A stretch of DNA of 64,000 bases, from contig NZ_QNVV01000009.1 of assembly GCF_003384725.1 (NCBI RefSeq), positions 62,001 to 126,000 of the forward strand, read 5' to 3'. The position numbers were made by a program, and so were the translations under genes. The notes beneath the pieces were generated by a model. It ran no database searches, was not told the origin of the DNA, and was given only the letters and a program-made list of their open reading frames with translations. The stretch comes from Chryseobacterium pennipullorum. Lineage in GTDB: Bacteria; Bacteroidota; Bacteroidia; Flavobacteriales; Weeksellaceae. Shown piece by piece: positions 34,974 to 43,217 of this stretch (the stretch's first letter is position 1; every line of letters starts with the position of its first letter).

Positions 34974-35604
34974 TGAAAAAATAAACATCGTCATAGTAGA
35001 TGACCACCCCATTGTTATCGAAGGATTAAAGATGATGCTGAACAGTCAGCCCGGCTTCAATATCGTGGAAACATTTACGTCAGGTTCTGAACTGATAAGC
35101 CTTATCAAAAGCCATAAGATTGATATTATTCTTCTTGATATCAGTCTACCAGATGCCAATGGTACAGAGCTATGCAGAGAGATAAAAAAGACTGATCCGG
35201 AGATTTCAGTGATTATGTTCAGTAACCGGTCTGAAAGAAGTATGATTATGCAGGCACTAAAAAACGGAGCCAGCGGATATCTGCTTAAAAATACCTCGAT
35301 CCACGAGCTGGTTATATGCATCAAAGGGGCGCTTTCCGGAGATATTGTTTTCTGCAATGAAACCAAACAGATCATCAGTCGTCCCTCTCAAAACGATCTG
35401 CCGATTCCAAGGCTTACCAAAAGGGAAAAACAGATCCTTCAGATGGTGGCACAGGGAAAAACCAGTAATAGTATTGCGGAAGAACTTTTTTTAAGCCCGC
35501 TCACCGTAGATACCCACCGTAAAAATCTATTACAAAAATTTCAGGCAAAAAACTCTACAGAACTCATTAACCGGGCTATACAGCATCATATGATCGACGA
35601 ATAA
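34966..35604 (+). CDS. NarL/FixJ-type response regulator
   Basis: 212 residues. Receiver domain with acidic DDHP near residue 9 and phospho-acceptor Asp in IILLDISLPDANG (about D56). LuxR-type HTH at the C-terminus: LTKREKQILQMVAQGKTSNSIAEEL, then SPLTVDTHRKNLLQK. Its gene overlaps the HisKA_3 kinase gene by 8 bp, and the two form a standard pair. The flanking related lipoprotein genes (32385 and 35654) are plausible targets by position. It is followed by a terminator. Confidence 0.95.
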   Translation: MDSEKINIVIVDDHPIVIEGLKMMLNSQPGFNIVETFTSGSELISLIKSHKIDIILLDISLPDANGTELCREIKKTDPEISVIMFSNRSERSMIMQALKNGASGYLLKNTSIHELVICIKGALSGDIVFCNETKQIISRPSQNDLPIPRLTKREKQILQMVAQGKTSNSIAEELFLSPLTVDTHRKNLLQKFQAKNSTELINRAIQHHMIDE

Positions 35605-35606
35605 AA

Positions 35607-35632
35607 AAAACCGCTGTAAAAGCGGTTTTATA
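35607..35632. terminator. terminator after the two-component operon
   Basis: Stem AAAACCGCT (35607-35615), loop GTAAA, AGCGGTTTT (35621-35629), T-rich on plus and A-rich on minus, between convergent genes. Confidence 0.85.
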
Positions 35633-35653
35633 TTTTAAATCAATATCAATTTT

Positions 35654-36085
35654 TTATGGCTCTAAAAAACTGTAGTCGATAGAAGCTTCCAAAACTCCTT
35701 TACCTTTCTTTGTAACAGTTCTCGCAATTTCTCCGTCTATCCAGAGATTAATGGTCAGTTCTGATTCCGGATCCGGCATATCCGCATTGGCATCGAGGTT
35801 CACCTGAGCCTGACTGGAGTTTACAAAAAATTCTTCACTTTTCCATGGTGATGTCACAGGAGTAAGTGGTGTATTGTAAATCGTATTCTGAACGGTGCCA
35901 ACCTGAGTTACAACAGCGATAATTTCACCACCAGTAGTAGTTTTTACTTCGAATTGAACCATGTGATCCTGAAATTCATCATCGTCATCTTTTTTACAGG
36001 AATTGACAACGGTAATCACAGAAAATAATAAAACGAATAAAAAAGAAAGTCTCAGTAAACTTTTTGAATTGTAAAATTGCTTCAT
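35654..36085 (-). CDS. small putative lipoprotein (paralogue of 32385-32801)
   Basis: 143 residues from ATG 36085 (MKQFYNSKSLLRLSFLF), chosen because the -7 box TATATTTG (complement of 36112-36119) lies downstream of the earlier in-frame ATG at 36163. Lipobox VNSCKKDDDDEF (Cys about 30), then a beta domain with PESELTINLWIDGEIARTV and a final LEASIDYSFLEP, matching the layout of the lipoprotein on the other side of the two-component operon. Function unknown; surface location likely. Confidence 0.82.
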   Translation of the reverse strand: MKQFYNSKSLLRLSFLFVLLFSVITVVNSCKKDDDDEFQDHMVQFEVKTTTGGEIIAVVTQVGTVQNTIYNTPLTPVTSPWKSEEFFVNSSQAQVNLDANADMPDPESELTINLWIDGEIARTVTKKGKGVLEASIDYSFLEP

Positions 36086-36111
36086 TTCTCCAAATAGATT
36101 TTTTAATGTTC

Positions 36112-36119
36112 CAAATATA
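36112..36119 (-). promoter_or_regulatory. -7 box TATATTTG of the 35654 lipoprotein gene
   Basis: Consensus -7 element on the minus strand, 27 bp before ATG 36085. No clear -33. It excludes the upstream ATG at 36163. Confidence 0.5.
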
Positions 36120-36322
36120 AGTTTTTTATTAATATAAAAATAACTTTTATGAAAAATTTCCAATAAAGATTTACAAACAATATGAAATCGTCAAAACCAA
36201 CAATAGATTAATAAAATGCAATACTACAGCACGAATGTGCAGTCTTTATCAAAACAGGATTCAGAAGATAAAGTTCTTCGGATGAATAACAAAAGTTACT
36301 ATTTACAATGTAATTTATTAAT

Positions 36323-36330
36323 TATATTTG
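36323..36330 (+). promoter_or_regulatory. -7 box TATATTTG directly before the esterase ATG
   Basis: The -7 consensus ends 4 bases before ATG 36335, so transcription from it would begin at or near the start codon (leaderless mRNA). Confidence 0.5.
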
Positions 36331-36334
36331 CTGT

Positions 36335-36973
36335 ATGAATTTAGATTATCTGATAAGAGAACCGGAAAATATTACACCCCAAACCCCTATTCTTTTTATG
36401 CTTCACGGCTACGGCAGCAATGAGCAGGATCTTTTCAGCTTCAGGGAAACGCTTCCTTCTGACTGGATCATTATCAGCTTCAGGGCACCGCACGACACCC
36501 AGTTTGAAGGATATTCGTGGTATGATATCAATTTCAATGATCCAGAAAATTTTATTGATCTTCCTCAGGCTAAAGAATCTTTGAATTCGGTACTTGAAAG
36601 TATACTGAAAATCATCAATCATTATGGACTTACCGAAAGCAGAGCTCATCTTTGTGGCTTCAGCCAGGGAGGAATATTATGTTATGCTCTTGCTCTCAAA
36701 TATCCTGAGCTCTTCAATTATGTAGCCTGTCTGAGCAGCTATCCTGAAGAAAAGCTTCTTGACGATATTGTAAAAGACAAAAAGAAACTTGAAAAACTGC
36801 GCTTTTTCGTTTCCCATGGTACAGATGATGCAGTAATCCCACTTGAATGGGGAAGAAAAGCAGCTGACCTTCTGTATGACCTTAGCTGTTATTTCACCTT
36901 CCGTGAATATATGAGTGGACACGGAGTGAATCAGAAAAACTATATGGATCTTATGGATTTTTTCTCAAAATAA
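36335..36973 (+). CDS. alpha/beta hydrolase (phospholipase/carboxylesterase family)
   Basis: A 212-residue cytosolic serine esterase. Oxyanion region LFMLHGYGSNEQDL, nucleophile elbow LCGFSQGGILCY (Ser about 110), Asp in HGTDDAVIP (about 168) and His in MSGHGVN (about 199) complete the triad. The layout matches small acyl-protein thioesterase/carboxylesterase enzymes (YpfH-like). Substrate unknown. It is a single gene with its own -7 box and terminator. Confidence 0.92.
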   Translation: MNLDYLIREPENITPQTPILFMLHGYGSNEQDLFSFRETLPSDWIIISFRAPHDTQFEGYSWYDINFNDPENFIDLPQAKESLNSVLESILKIINHYGLTESRAHLCGFSQGGILCYALALKYPELFNYVACLSSYPEEKLLDDIVKDKKKLEKLRFFVSHGTDDAVIPLEWGRKAADLLYDLSCYFTFREYMSGHGVNQKNYMDLMDFFSK

Positions 36974-37030
36974 GCCCGTATCCATTTTTACAGATTCCCA
37001 ACAATACACAATACTTATTGTAGTTTATAT

Positions 37031-37060
37031 AAACATTCCTGCATTTGGAATGTTTTTTTA
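37031..37060 (+). terminator. terminator after the esterase gene
   Basis: Stem AAACATTCC (37031-37039), 7-base loop, GGAATGTTT (37047-37055), followed by T residues. Confidence 0.85.
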
Positions 37061-37093
37061 TTATGATATTGATAATTTCACTAAATTCAGTAA

Positions 37094-38407
37094 ATGAAAT
37101 TCAAGCTTCTTTTACTGGGTTTATTATTAAGCATTTTTATCAGTGCCCAGAACTCTTTTGAGTTGATTAACACCAAAAAAGCAGTGATTCCTTTTCAGCT
37201 CATTAATAACCTGATCTTTATTCCTATTACCGTTAATGGTGCAGAACTTACCTTTCTCTTAGATACCGGCGTAGCAGAAACGATTCTTTTCAGCCTGGAA
37301 AATAAGGAACTTAAGCTGGGAAATGTTGAAAAAATAAGATTTTCAGGTCTTGGAGGAAGCCTCAGTATTGACGGCCTGAAATCTGACCGTAACATAGGGC
37401 GTATAGGAGATATAATGGTCAATAGGTCTATGTCACTGTATGTTATTCTGGATGAAGATTTTAATATTTCTCCGCATGTGGGAATTCCGGTGAATGGAGT
37501 GATCGGGTATCATTTTTTTAAGAATCATCCCATTTCCATAGACTATACTGCCAAAAAAATAACCGTCTATGAAAGTACGGATCTTGTCAGCAGAAAACTC
37601 AAAAGATTTAAAGAGCTCCCCATTACCATCGAAAAAGAAAAACCTTATGTAGTTGCAGATGTTGAAATGACCAACGAAAAGAAGGATTCAAAGCTGCTGA
37701 TTGACCTGGGAAACAGTGATGCGATCTGGCTGTTCCCCACGCTGATTAAGAATTTCGTGTACAACAGACCTAATATTGATGATTTTCTGGGCCGTGGATT
37801 CAATGGTGATATTTATGGAAAAAGAAGCCGGATTCATAATTTTTATCTGGGAGATTTCAAATTTGAAAAACCGCTGACTGCTATGCCTGATGAATTTTCC
37901 ATTCAGCATGTCAATCTTGTCCAGAGCAGAAAAGGCTCCATAGGAGGAGAGATTATGCGTAGGTTCACATCAATTTTTGATTATGCCAATAAAAAGCTAT
38001 ATTTGAAAAAAAACAGAAATTTCGATGACCCTTTTCATTTTAATATGAGCGGGCTGGATTTCAAGCAGAATGGTCTGGAGTGGCATCAGGATAAGGTAAA
38101 GATTGAAACCCATGCGCCGGAAGGTGTAGAAGTATACAAAGATTCTTTCCAATATAAATTTACCCTAAAGCCTATATTTTCCATTGCAGGGGTAAGAAAA
38201 GACTCCCCAGCCTATGAAGCCGGCCTGAGAAAAGATGACAGAATCATCAGCATCAATGGAGATAATACTTCAGACATGACGCTGGAGAAAATGATAGGAC
38301 TCATGAAGTCGTATGAAGGGCGAAGCATCACTATGGTTGTCCAGAGAAAAGAGGAGACCCTTACTTTCCGCTTTACTCTGGAGGATCCAATTCCTTATCA
38401 AGAATAG
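37094..38407 (+). CDS. exported aspartyl protease-like protein with PDZ domain
   Basis: 437 residues with signal peptide (KLLLLGLLLSIFISAQ). Two retropepsin-like lobes: TFLLDTGVAETILF (D-T-G, about residue 57) and SKLLIDLGNSDAIWLF (second lobe, D-L-G in place of D-T/S-G). The C-terminal PDZ domain (about 340-430) has IAGVRKDSPAYEAGLRKDDRIISING. Bacteroidota have many such periplasmic pepsin-like/PDZ proteins; the altered second catalytic motif may reduce or change activity. It ends 3 bp before the next gene, so the two are co-transcribed. Confidence 0.9.
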   Translation: MKFKLLLLGLLLSIFISAQNSFELINTKKAVIPFQLINNLIFIPITVNGAELTFLLDTGVAETILFSLENKELKLGNVEKIRFSGLGGSLSIDGLKSDRNIGRIGDIMVNRSMSLYVILDEDFNISPHVGIPVNGVIGYHFFKNHPISIDYTAKKITVYESTDLVSRKLKRFKELPITIEKEKPYVVADVEMTNEKKDSKLLIDLGNSDAIWLFPTLIKNFVYNRPNIDDFLGRGFNGDIYGKRSRIHNFYLGDFKFEKPLTAMPDEFSIQHVNLVQSRKGSIGGEIMRRFTSIFDYANKKLYLKKNRNFDDPFHFNMSGLDFKQNGLEWHQDKVKIETHAPEGVEVYKDSFQYKFTLKPIFSIAGVRKDSPAYEAGLRKDDRIISINGDNTSDMTLEKMIGLMKSYEGRSITMVVQRKEETLTFRFTLEDPIPYQE

Positions 38408-38410
38408 AAT

Positions 38411-38938
38411 ATGAAAACCGAAGAAACCACCTTAGACAGAATAAGAACCCGGCCAAGATTCAAGATGTTTACGCACCTTACCAAAGAGGAATATGCAGAA
38501 AATCTGAAAAAGTATCTTGCTGAACATAAGGGTGAATTTTCCGGAAATATCAACAGGGAAGTCGCTACAATTTCTGTAGAAACGGAATATGACAATTACT
38601 GGAAACCCTGCCTTGCCCTGCGTGTTGAGAATGAGGATGAGCACACGGTAATACGGGGCGTATTCGGTCCCAGCTCTGCCGTATGGACATTTTTTATGTT
38701 TCTCTATTTTTCTTTTTCCATTCTTTGGATGACTTTTTTTACCATGTACTATGTCGAAAAACAGATAAAAAGCGCTGAATACCCTTGGGCACTGAGCGCT
38801 TCTTTTGTAATGTTATTTTTTATTCTCCTTACTTATGCAGCTGCCAGATTCGGACAGCATAAAGGAAAGGAGGAAATGCTTAAGCTGAGAAAATTTGCTG
38901 AAGAATCTACTTTACAATTTGAAAAGAAAATTAATTAA
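38411..38938 (+). CDS. small membrane protein, unknown function
   Basis: 175 residues with two transmembrane helices: about 96-118 (AVWTFFMFLYFSFSILWMTFF) and about 130-150 (LSASFVMLFFILLTYAAA). The N-terminal half is soluble and charged, including LTKEEYAENLKKYLAEHKGEF. No family recognised. It follows the PDZ protease gene by 3 bp and overlaps the convergent L,D-transpeptidase gene by 8 bp at their 3' ends. Confidence 0.82.
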   Translation: MKTEETTLDRIRTRPRFKMFTHLTKEEYAENLKKYLAEHKGEFSGNINREVATISVETEYDNYWKPCLALRVENEDEHTVIRGVFGPSSAVWTFFMFLYFSFSILWMTFFTMYYVEKQIKSAEYPWALSASFVMLFFILLTYAAARFGQHKGKEEMLKLRKFAEESTLQFEKKIN

Positions 38939-39974
38939 GCGGCGATTCTTCTGGTTTTTCGTTTTGGGCCGGTACCTCCATAGCTTTGGCAGCTTTGATG
39001 GAATCGGCTATCTTTTCCCTATTGGTCTGCTCTTTCAACATTTTTGGCACATCCGGTTCCAATAACTTGGTAAGTTCTTCTACTGAAATATTGTTGGCAT
39101 TAGGATCATCCAAAAGTTTTTTCCAGGGTCTTCTTCCTCCCCACTTGTAATCACCAAATACCATGACCGCAGTACCTTTTGCTTTTGTTGTCGCTCCTCC
39201 GGGATTAAGAATCCACGTATCTGCATAAGAATACAGCCATTGTGCATCTTTTCTCAATAATCTCAGACAGGAATGGGAAGCCGGATATCCGGGAAGGGTA
39301 TATTCATGCCAGCCGATACCGCCGATATTGTGAATATTGAAATTATATGGAAGTTTCCATTCACTGCTTACTGTAGAAATAGAGAGTTTCTTTTTCCAGT
39401 TGGCAAAAGTAAGTCCTCTTGTAGTTTGTGCAGATTTTTTACCCATACTTGTCGGCCCCCATTTTACAAGGCTTCCATTGGAATATACTGCATAAGCCTG
39501 TATAGGATATGAAAAGATCACAAACTTCTTCACCCCGCTTAATATATCCAGCTGCATTGGAAACGGCGAATAAGCCATCAGGGTGGTGTCTATCTTTGCA
39601 GGAACTACCAGGGTGTCGGCATTCCATTTACTTTTAGAATCTAATCTGTTTAACGCTAAAATAGCCGCCCTTTCTTCCACACTATATTTTTTACTGAACT
39701 CCGCATATACGGAATCCCTCATTTTTTTATCCTTCGGAATGATAAAGGCATTATAAAAACCGTTCTCCTGCATGACCGGCGGAACAGATTCTTTCTTTAC
39801 TACAGGAACAGAATCTTTTTTTATGGAGTCTTTTTCAGCCTCCGGAGTTCCGGATGCAGATGCAGTGTCTTTAAAAGTATCGCTTATTTTTTCTATTTCT
39901 TTTTTACATGAAACAAGAAATACAGCACATAAGCAGGCATATAAAAAGGATTTTTTCACAGATATGTTCTTCAT
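38931..39974 (-). CDS. L,D-transpeptidase (YkuD family) lipoprotein
   Basis: A 347-residue envelope enzyme. The signal region ends in a lipobox-like FLVSC (Cys about 22) followed by a Lys/Asp/Ser-rich linker. The YkuD domain (about 150-270) has IFSYPIQAYAVYSNGSLVKWG and the catalytic block GWHEYTLPGYPASHSCLRLL, with S-H-x-C-x-R ligands. It forms 3-3 cross-links in peptidoglycan or attaches proteins to it (family knowledge). It ends with an acidic tail. The upstream minus-strand ORFs (39987, 40194) may form an operon. Confidence 0.9.
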   Translation of the reverse strand: MKNISVKKSFLYACLCAVFLVSCKKEIEKISDTFKDTASASGTPEAEKDSIKKDSVPVVKKESVPPVMQENGFYNAFIIPKDKKMRDSVYAEFSKKYSVEERAAILALNRLDSKSKWNADTLVVPAKIDTTLMAYSPFPMQLDILSGVKKFVIFSYPIQAYAVYSNGSLVKWGPTSMGKKSAQTTRGLTFANWKKKLSISTVSSEWKLPYNFNIHNIGGIGWHEYTLPGYPASHSCLRLLRKDAQWLYSYADTWILNPGGATTKAKGTAVMVFGDYKWGGRRPWKKLLDDPNANNISVEELTKLLEPDVPKMLKEQTNREKIADSIKAAKAMEVPAQNEKPEESPLN

Positions 39975-39986
39975 AAAATAAATCGG

Positions 39987-40178
39987 TCATTTAGTTTGGC
40001 TACCCAGTACAAATATCAGACCTAAAATCGAATCGTGAAAGACATTCATAAAAATACCGTAAAAAAACGGTAAACACGTCAATAGCACTAAAGCACCTAA
40101 CTGGTTTTTTTGCACAAGTAAAGCATTTAACTCCCATTTTCCATAACCTTTTTCTCCCTGAAACTTTAGGATTTCCAA
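39987..40178 (-). CDS. possible small membrane protein
   Basis: A 63-codon ORF lying 12 bp before the L,D-transpeptidase gene and 15 bp after the 40194 gene, on the same strand. It has one or two hydrophobic segments (GALVLLTCLPFFYGIFMNVF, then SILGLIFVLG). Tight spacing suggests a real operon member, but there is no homology I recognise and the start is uncertain. Confidence 0.3.
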   Translation of the reverse strand: MEILKFQGEKGYGKWELNALLVQKNQLGALVLLTCLPFFYGIFMNVFHDSILGLIFVLGSQTK

Positions 40179-40193
40179 AGATAATATTTCTAC

Positions 40194-40610
40194 CTATGAT
40201 CCTCTGAAACGGGAAGTAAGCCTAGTATAATAATATGACCAAAGTACCATCCACGGAAGATTCATAATGAATAACATGATGATCTCCTCTTTCCCGATCT
40301 GACTGTCCACAACCAGGAAAAAAGAAGAAATACAGGTTATCAGAGGTAAAATAAACCAGCATATTGCGGTCTTTACTGTACTCCGAAATGGTTTTAAAAG
40401 AGCCAACAAACTGGTGAAAGATACCAGGCTAAGGATCAGAACCCAAAAAATAACAAAGCCATACGCTAATCCGCTCATATCACAGTTTCTTGAAACCTCC
40501 CTGTCTTCCCGGGTTACACTAAGGTACAGAATGACAAAAACAACTGAAGTAACGGTTGAAATCAGCCATGTTTTAAGTATTGAATACAGAATAAATTTCT
40601 TTTTTGTCAC
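40194..40610 (-). CDS. small multi-pass membrane protein
   Basis: 138 residues starting at a GTG (MTKKKFILYSILKTWL). Four hydrophobic helices are apparent (about 12-30, 45-70, 80-98 and 112-130; for example AICWFILPLITCISSFFLVV). No family is recognised. It is located upstream of the small ORF at 39987 and the L,D-transpeptidase on the same strand. A GTG start and the absence of recognisable motifs lower confidence. Confidence 0.6.
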   Translation of the reverse strand: MTKKKFILYSILKTWLISTVTSVVFVILYLSVTREDREVSRNCDMSGLAYGFVIFWVLILSLVSFTSLLALLKPFRSTVKTAICWFILPLITCISSFFLVVDSQIGKEEIIMLFIMNLPWMVLWSYYYTRLTSRFRGS

Positions 40611-40680
40611 CAGGTATATGTTGAGCAGCTAAGATAATAATATTATCAGAAGTATTTTTTTTCTTTTCCTGCTGATACTG

Positions 40681-41244
40681 GATCAAGTACAAAAGTTGTG
40701 GGGAGCAAGCAAAAAGTTGAGTTAATATGAATAGAAAAAATATAGGATTGTATACCAATCACTGTTTGACTCCGTAGAAAGAACATTCATCAACTGAAGA
40801 GAGATTAATCTTCGATTTTAGCGTATAAGTAAAAAATTAACCACAGATGGCGCAAATTTCCACAGATGTTTGATGATATTTTCGGAGTTTTTTTTCTAAT
40901 CGGCTTCAACCCAATAAGAACTGTGAAAAATAGTTGTAAGTATTCTTTAATCGACCTAGGAATCAGGAGCGTTAACAAACCTTTTAAGGTTCGCCGATTC
41001 AAATAAAAAATAAAAAATCAGAGGAAAAATTGATCTTGAATCCGTTAAAAAATTTCCAATGTCTGAGCATGGCCACTCTATTGAGTCGAATAACCAATGT
41101 TGAATCCATGCGAGTTTGGAAATTTTAGGAGGCAAGGTCAATTTTCAGCGGATGATTCCAGTCTTGAATTTTTGTATACTTTTGCTTCAAGGCAAAAGTA
41201 TAAAGAAAAATACTCAGTTCTCCCCACAACTTTTGTACCTGACC
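40681..41244. repeat. 564-bp element with 25-bp terminal inverted repeats
   Basis: The left terminus 40681-40705 and right terminus 41220-41244 are inverted repeats differing at 2 of 25 positions; both contain GTACAAAAGTTGTGGGGAG. Inside is a perfect 11-bp hairpin (41175-41185 with 41192-41202). ORFs inside are short, in conflicting frames, and unlike proteins. No transposase is visible. It shares CAAAAGTTG and GAATAGAAAAA with the 81-bp element at 11347. It is likely a non-autonomous mobile or dispersed repeat and explains the gene-free stretch 40611-41334. Confidence 0.7.
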
Positions 41245-41301
41245 CCGCATGCTTTTAGGTCATCTATTACATACTGCCGATAATTTTCCAAGTATATAAA
41301 C

Positions 41302-41333
41302 AAAAAAAATCTTCTATTTCTAGAAGATTTTTT
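41302..41333 (-). terminator. terminator of the tRNA-Asp operon
   Basis: Stem AAAAAATCTTCTA / TAGAAGATTTTTT around 41303-41332 with a TTTC loop. T-rich on the minus strand, immediately after the second tRNA. Confidence 0.8.
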
Positions 41334-41334
41334 G

Positions 41335-41408
41335 CGATCCGGACGGGACTCGAACCCGCGACCTCCGCCGTGACAGGGCGGCATTCTAACCAGCTGAACT
41401 ACCGGATC
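41335..41408 (-). tRNA. tRNA-Asp (GTC), copy 2
   Basis: A 74-nt cloverleaf on the minus strand: acceptor GATCCGG/CCGGATC, D-arm with AGCTGGTTAGA, anticodon stem CCGCC-CTGTCAC-GGCGG with anticodon GTC, T-arm GCGGG-TTCGAGT-CCCGT. CCA is not encoded. It is nearly identical to the copy at 41439. Confidence 0.96.
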
Positions 41409-41438
41409 AATTTTTTAAAGAAATTGAGAAAACTTCTG

Positions 41439-41512
41439 CGATCCGGACGGGACTCGAACCCGCGACCTCCGCCGTGACAGGGCGGCATTCTAACCAACTG
41501 AACTACCGGATC
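41439..41512 (-). tRNA. tRNA-Asp (GTC), copy 1
   Basis: A 74-nt minus-strand tRNA, the same as copy 2 except one base in the D-arm (AGTTGGTTAGA). Anticodon GTC. Transcribed first, from the promoter at 41550-41579. Confidence 0.96.
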
Positions 41513-41549
41513 AAATTTTGTAAAGAACTTCGTTTCTTTTTCGTGGTTG

Positions 41550-41579
41550 CAAAATTACATCTTTTTTTATTACCTGCAA
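41550..41579 (-). promoter_or_regulatory. promoter of the tandem tRNA-Asp genes
   Basis: TAATTTTG (complement of 41550-41557) and TTG (complement of 41577-41579) with a 19-bp spacer, an excellent consensus match about 38 bp before tRNA copy 1. Confidence 0.7.
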
Positions 41580-41594
41580 ATTATTTTCAAAAAA

Positions 41595-41620
41595 AATGCC
41601 CTCCAATAACGGAAGGCATT
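41595..41620 (-). terminator. trxA terminator
   Basis: Stem AATGCCCTCC / GGAAGGCATT (41595-41620, one mismatch) followed on the minus strand by a T run (complement of the A run before 41596). It overlaps the upstream end of the tRNA promoter region. Confidence 0.75.
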
Positions 41621-41639
41621 CATTATCAAACTTATTTTT

Positions 41640-41957
41640 TTATAAGTGAGCGCTTAGCTTTTCAGCGATCACCTCTTTCGGAGCTACACCTACTAATTTA
41701 TCTACTACTTCACCGTTCTTAAAGATAAGCACTGTAGGGATATTTCTGATGCCATACTGCATAGAAATTTCCTGGTTGTTGTCTACATCCACTTTTCCTA
41801 CTACTGCTTTCCCTTCAAAATCCGATGCTACTTCTTCGATGATCGGTCCCAATGTTCTACATGGTCCACACCATACTGCCCAGAAGTCTACTAATACCGG
41901 TTTATCTGATTTTAAAACCGTATCCTGAAATGAGCTGTCTGTAATTTCTAAAGCCAT
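41640..41957 (-). CDS. trxA: thioredoxin
   Basis: A cytosolic disulfide reductase of 105 residues. Active site VDFWAVWCGPCRTL with C30 and C33. The cis-Pro loop is IRNIPTVLIFKNGE and the C-terminus keeps the family G-x-x-x pattern (VGVAPKEVIAEKL). -7-like TAATTTTG is at 42013-42020 (minus). It lies 82 bp downstream of the cysteine desulfurase gene and is probably independently expressed. Confidence 0.97.
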   Translation of the reverse strand: MALEITDSSFQDTVLKSDKPVLVDFWAVWCGPCRTLGPIIEEVASDFEGKAVVGKVDVDNNQEISMQYGIRNIPTVLIFKNGEVVDKLVGVAPKEVIAEKLSAHL

Positions 41958-42039
41958 TTTGTTTCTTTTATTTTATTAATATTATTTTCTTGTTGTTATC
42001 TTTTTGATTCTTCAAAATTACAATTTTTACCGCATAAGA

Positions 42040-43215
42040 CTATCTATGCTCAACATTAGTTTTTTCTATAGCAAAGTCTTTTGAAATTTCCTTCAGTGCA
42101 TCCACCAATGCATCAATATCTGATTTTGAAGTCATATGACTGAACGAAATACGCAATGGCGTACAATGATCCATCTCATCTTCTGACAGGACCATCATCA
42201 TCACCATAGATGGCTTGGATGCTCCGGAAGAGCATGCACTTCCCTGAGAAATTGCAATCCCCTTCATATCCAGCTGAAGGCCTATCAATGGGTTTTTATA
42301 AGGCAATAGAGCGCTTAATACCGTATACAGACTGTTTTCCTTTTCAGAACTTCTTCCGTTGAATTTAATACCTTCGATATCGGCTGTAAGCCTTTCGATA
42401 GCATAATCTTTAATATCCTGCATATGTTGGGTATACTCCTCCATATGGTTAAGGGATAGTTCCAGCGCTTTTCCAAGTCCTACGATACCACAAACATTTT
42501 CTGTTCCGGCACGCAGACTTCTCTCCTGAGGACCTCCCGTAATAATACCTTTTAGTCCGGTTGCCTTTCTTATAAAAGCAAAACCTGCCCCTTTCGGGCC
42601 ATGGAATTTATGAGCGCTACACGATGCAAAATCCACCGGAATATCTGAAAGATCAAGGTTCATATGAGCCATGGTCTGTACAGTATCTGAATGGAAAAGA
42701 GCATTATGCTCTTTACAAAGCGCTGCCACTTTCTTAATATCCATCAGGTTCCCGATCTCATTATTGGCATGCATAAGGCTTACCAGAGTTTTTTTATCAG
42801 ATTCTTTAAGCAGTCCTTCCAGTGCATTAAGATCAATATCGCCTTTTTCGTTAGGACGGATGTATTTTACTTCCACCCCTTTTCTGCTTTTCATATCCAG
42901 AATACTTTCTGACACACATTTGTGCTCCAGGGGAGAACTGATGATTCTTTCTACCCCAAGATGTTCCACCGAGGATTTGATGATCATATTGTTCGATTCT
43001 GTTCCGCAGGAAGTGAAAATGATTTCAGCAGGAGTTACATGAAGATAGTCTGCAACCTGTCTCCTTACATTTTCAATAAGAATCTTAGCTTCCTGTCCAA
43101 AACTATGGGTGGAAGACGGGTTTCCGAAGTTCATCTTCATCGTACCAACCATTGCATCTATTACTTCATCAGCGAGCGGAGTGGTTGCGGCATTATCTAA
43201 ATATATTTTGTCCAT
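42040..43215 (-). CDS. cysteine desulfurase (NifS/IscS-like)
   Basis: PLP enzyme that takes sulfur from cysteine for Fe-S or tRNA thiolation. 391 residues from ATG 43215 (MDKIYLDNAATTPLADEV); an upstream ATG at 43284 lies inside the preceding gene and is rejected. PLP lysine in SAHKFHGPKGAGF (about 204), N-terminal PLP-fold residues in SCGTESNNM, and the active-site Cys in ISQGSACSSGASKPS (about 330). No IscU or SufB gene lies nearby, so the acceptor is unknown. It sits next to a PrcB-like lipoprotein gene. Confidence 0.93.
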   Translation of the reverse strand: MDKIYLDNAATTPLADEVIDAMVGTMKMNFGNPSSTHSFGQEAKILIENVRRQVADYLHVTPAEIIFTSCGTESNNMIIKSSVEHLGVERIISSPLEHKCVSESILDMKSRKGVEVKYIRPNEKGDIDLNALEGLLKESDKKTLVSLMHANNEIGNLMDIKKVAALCKEHNALFHSDTVQTMAHMNLDLSDIPVDFASCSAHKFHGPKGAGFAFIRKATGLKGIITGGPQERSLRAGTENVCGIVGLGKALELSLNHMEEYTQHMQDIKDYAIERLTADIEGIKFNGRSSEKENSLYTVLSALLPYKNPLIGLQLDMKGIAISQGSACSSGASKPSMVMMMVLSEDEMDHCTPLRISFSHMTSKSDIDALVDALKEISKDFAIEKTNVEHR

Positions 43216-43217
43216 TT

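Noticed and set aside
40573..40758. 61-codon minus-strand ORF upstream of the 40194 gene
   Set aside because: It overlaps that gene's start and runs into the inverted-repeat element; the composition looks random.
40805..41141. short ORFs within the 564-bp inverted-repeat element
   Set aside because: Frames conflict, there is no start context or known motif, and the region behaves as a repeat.
41335..41512. near-identical 74-nt repeats as a CRISPR-like array
   Set aside because: They are two complete tRNA-Asp genes; no short direct repeats with unique spacers exist anywhere in the window.
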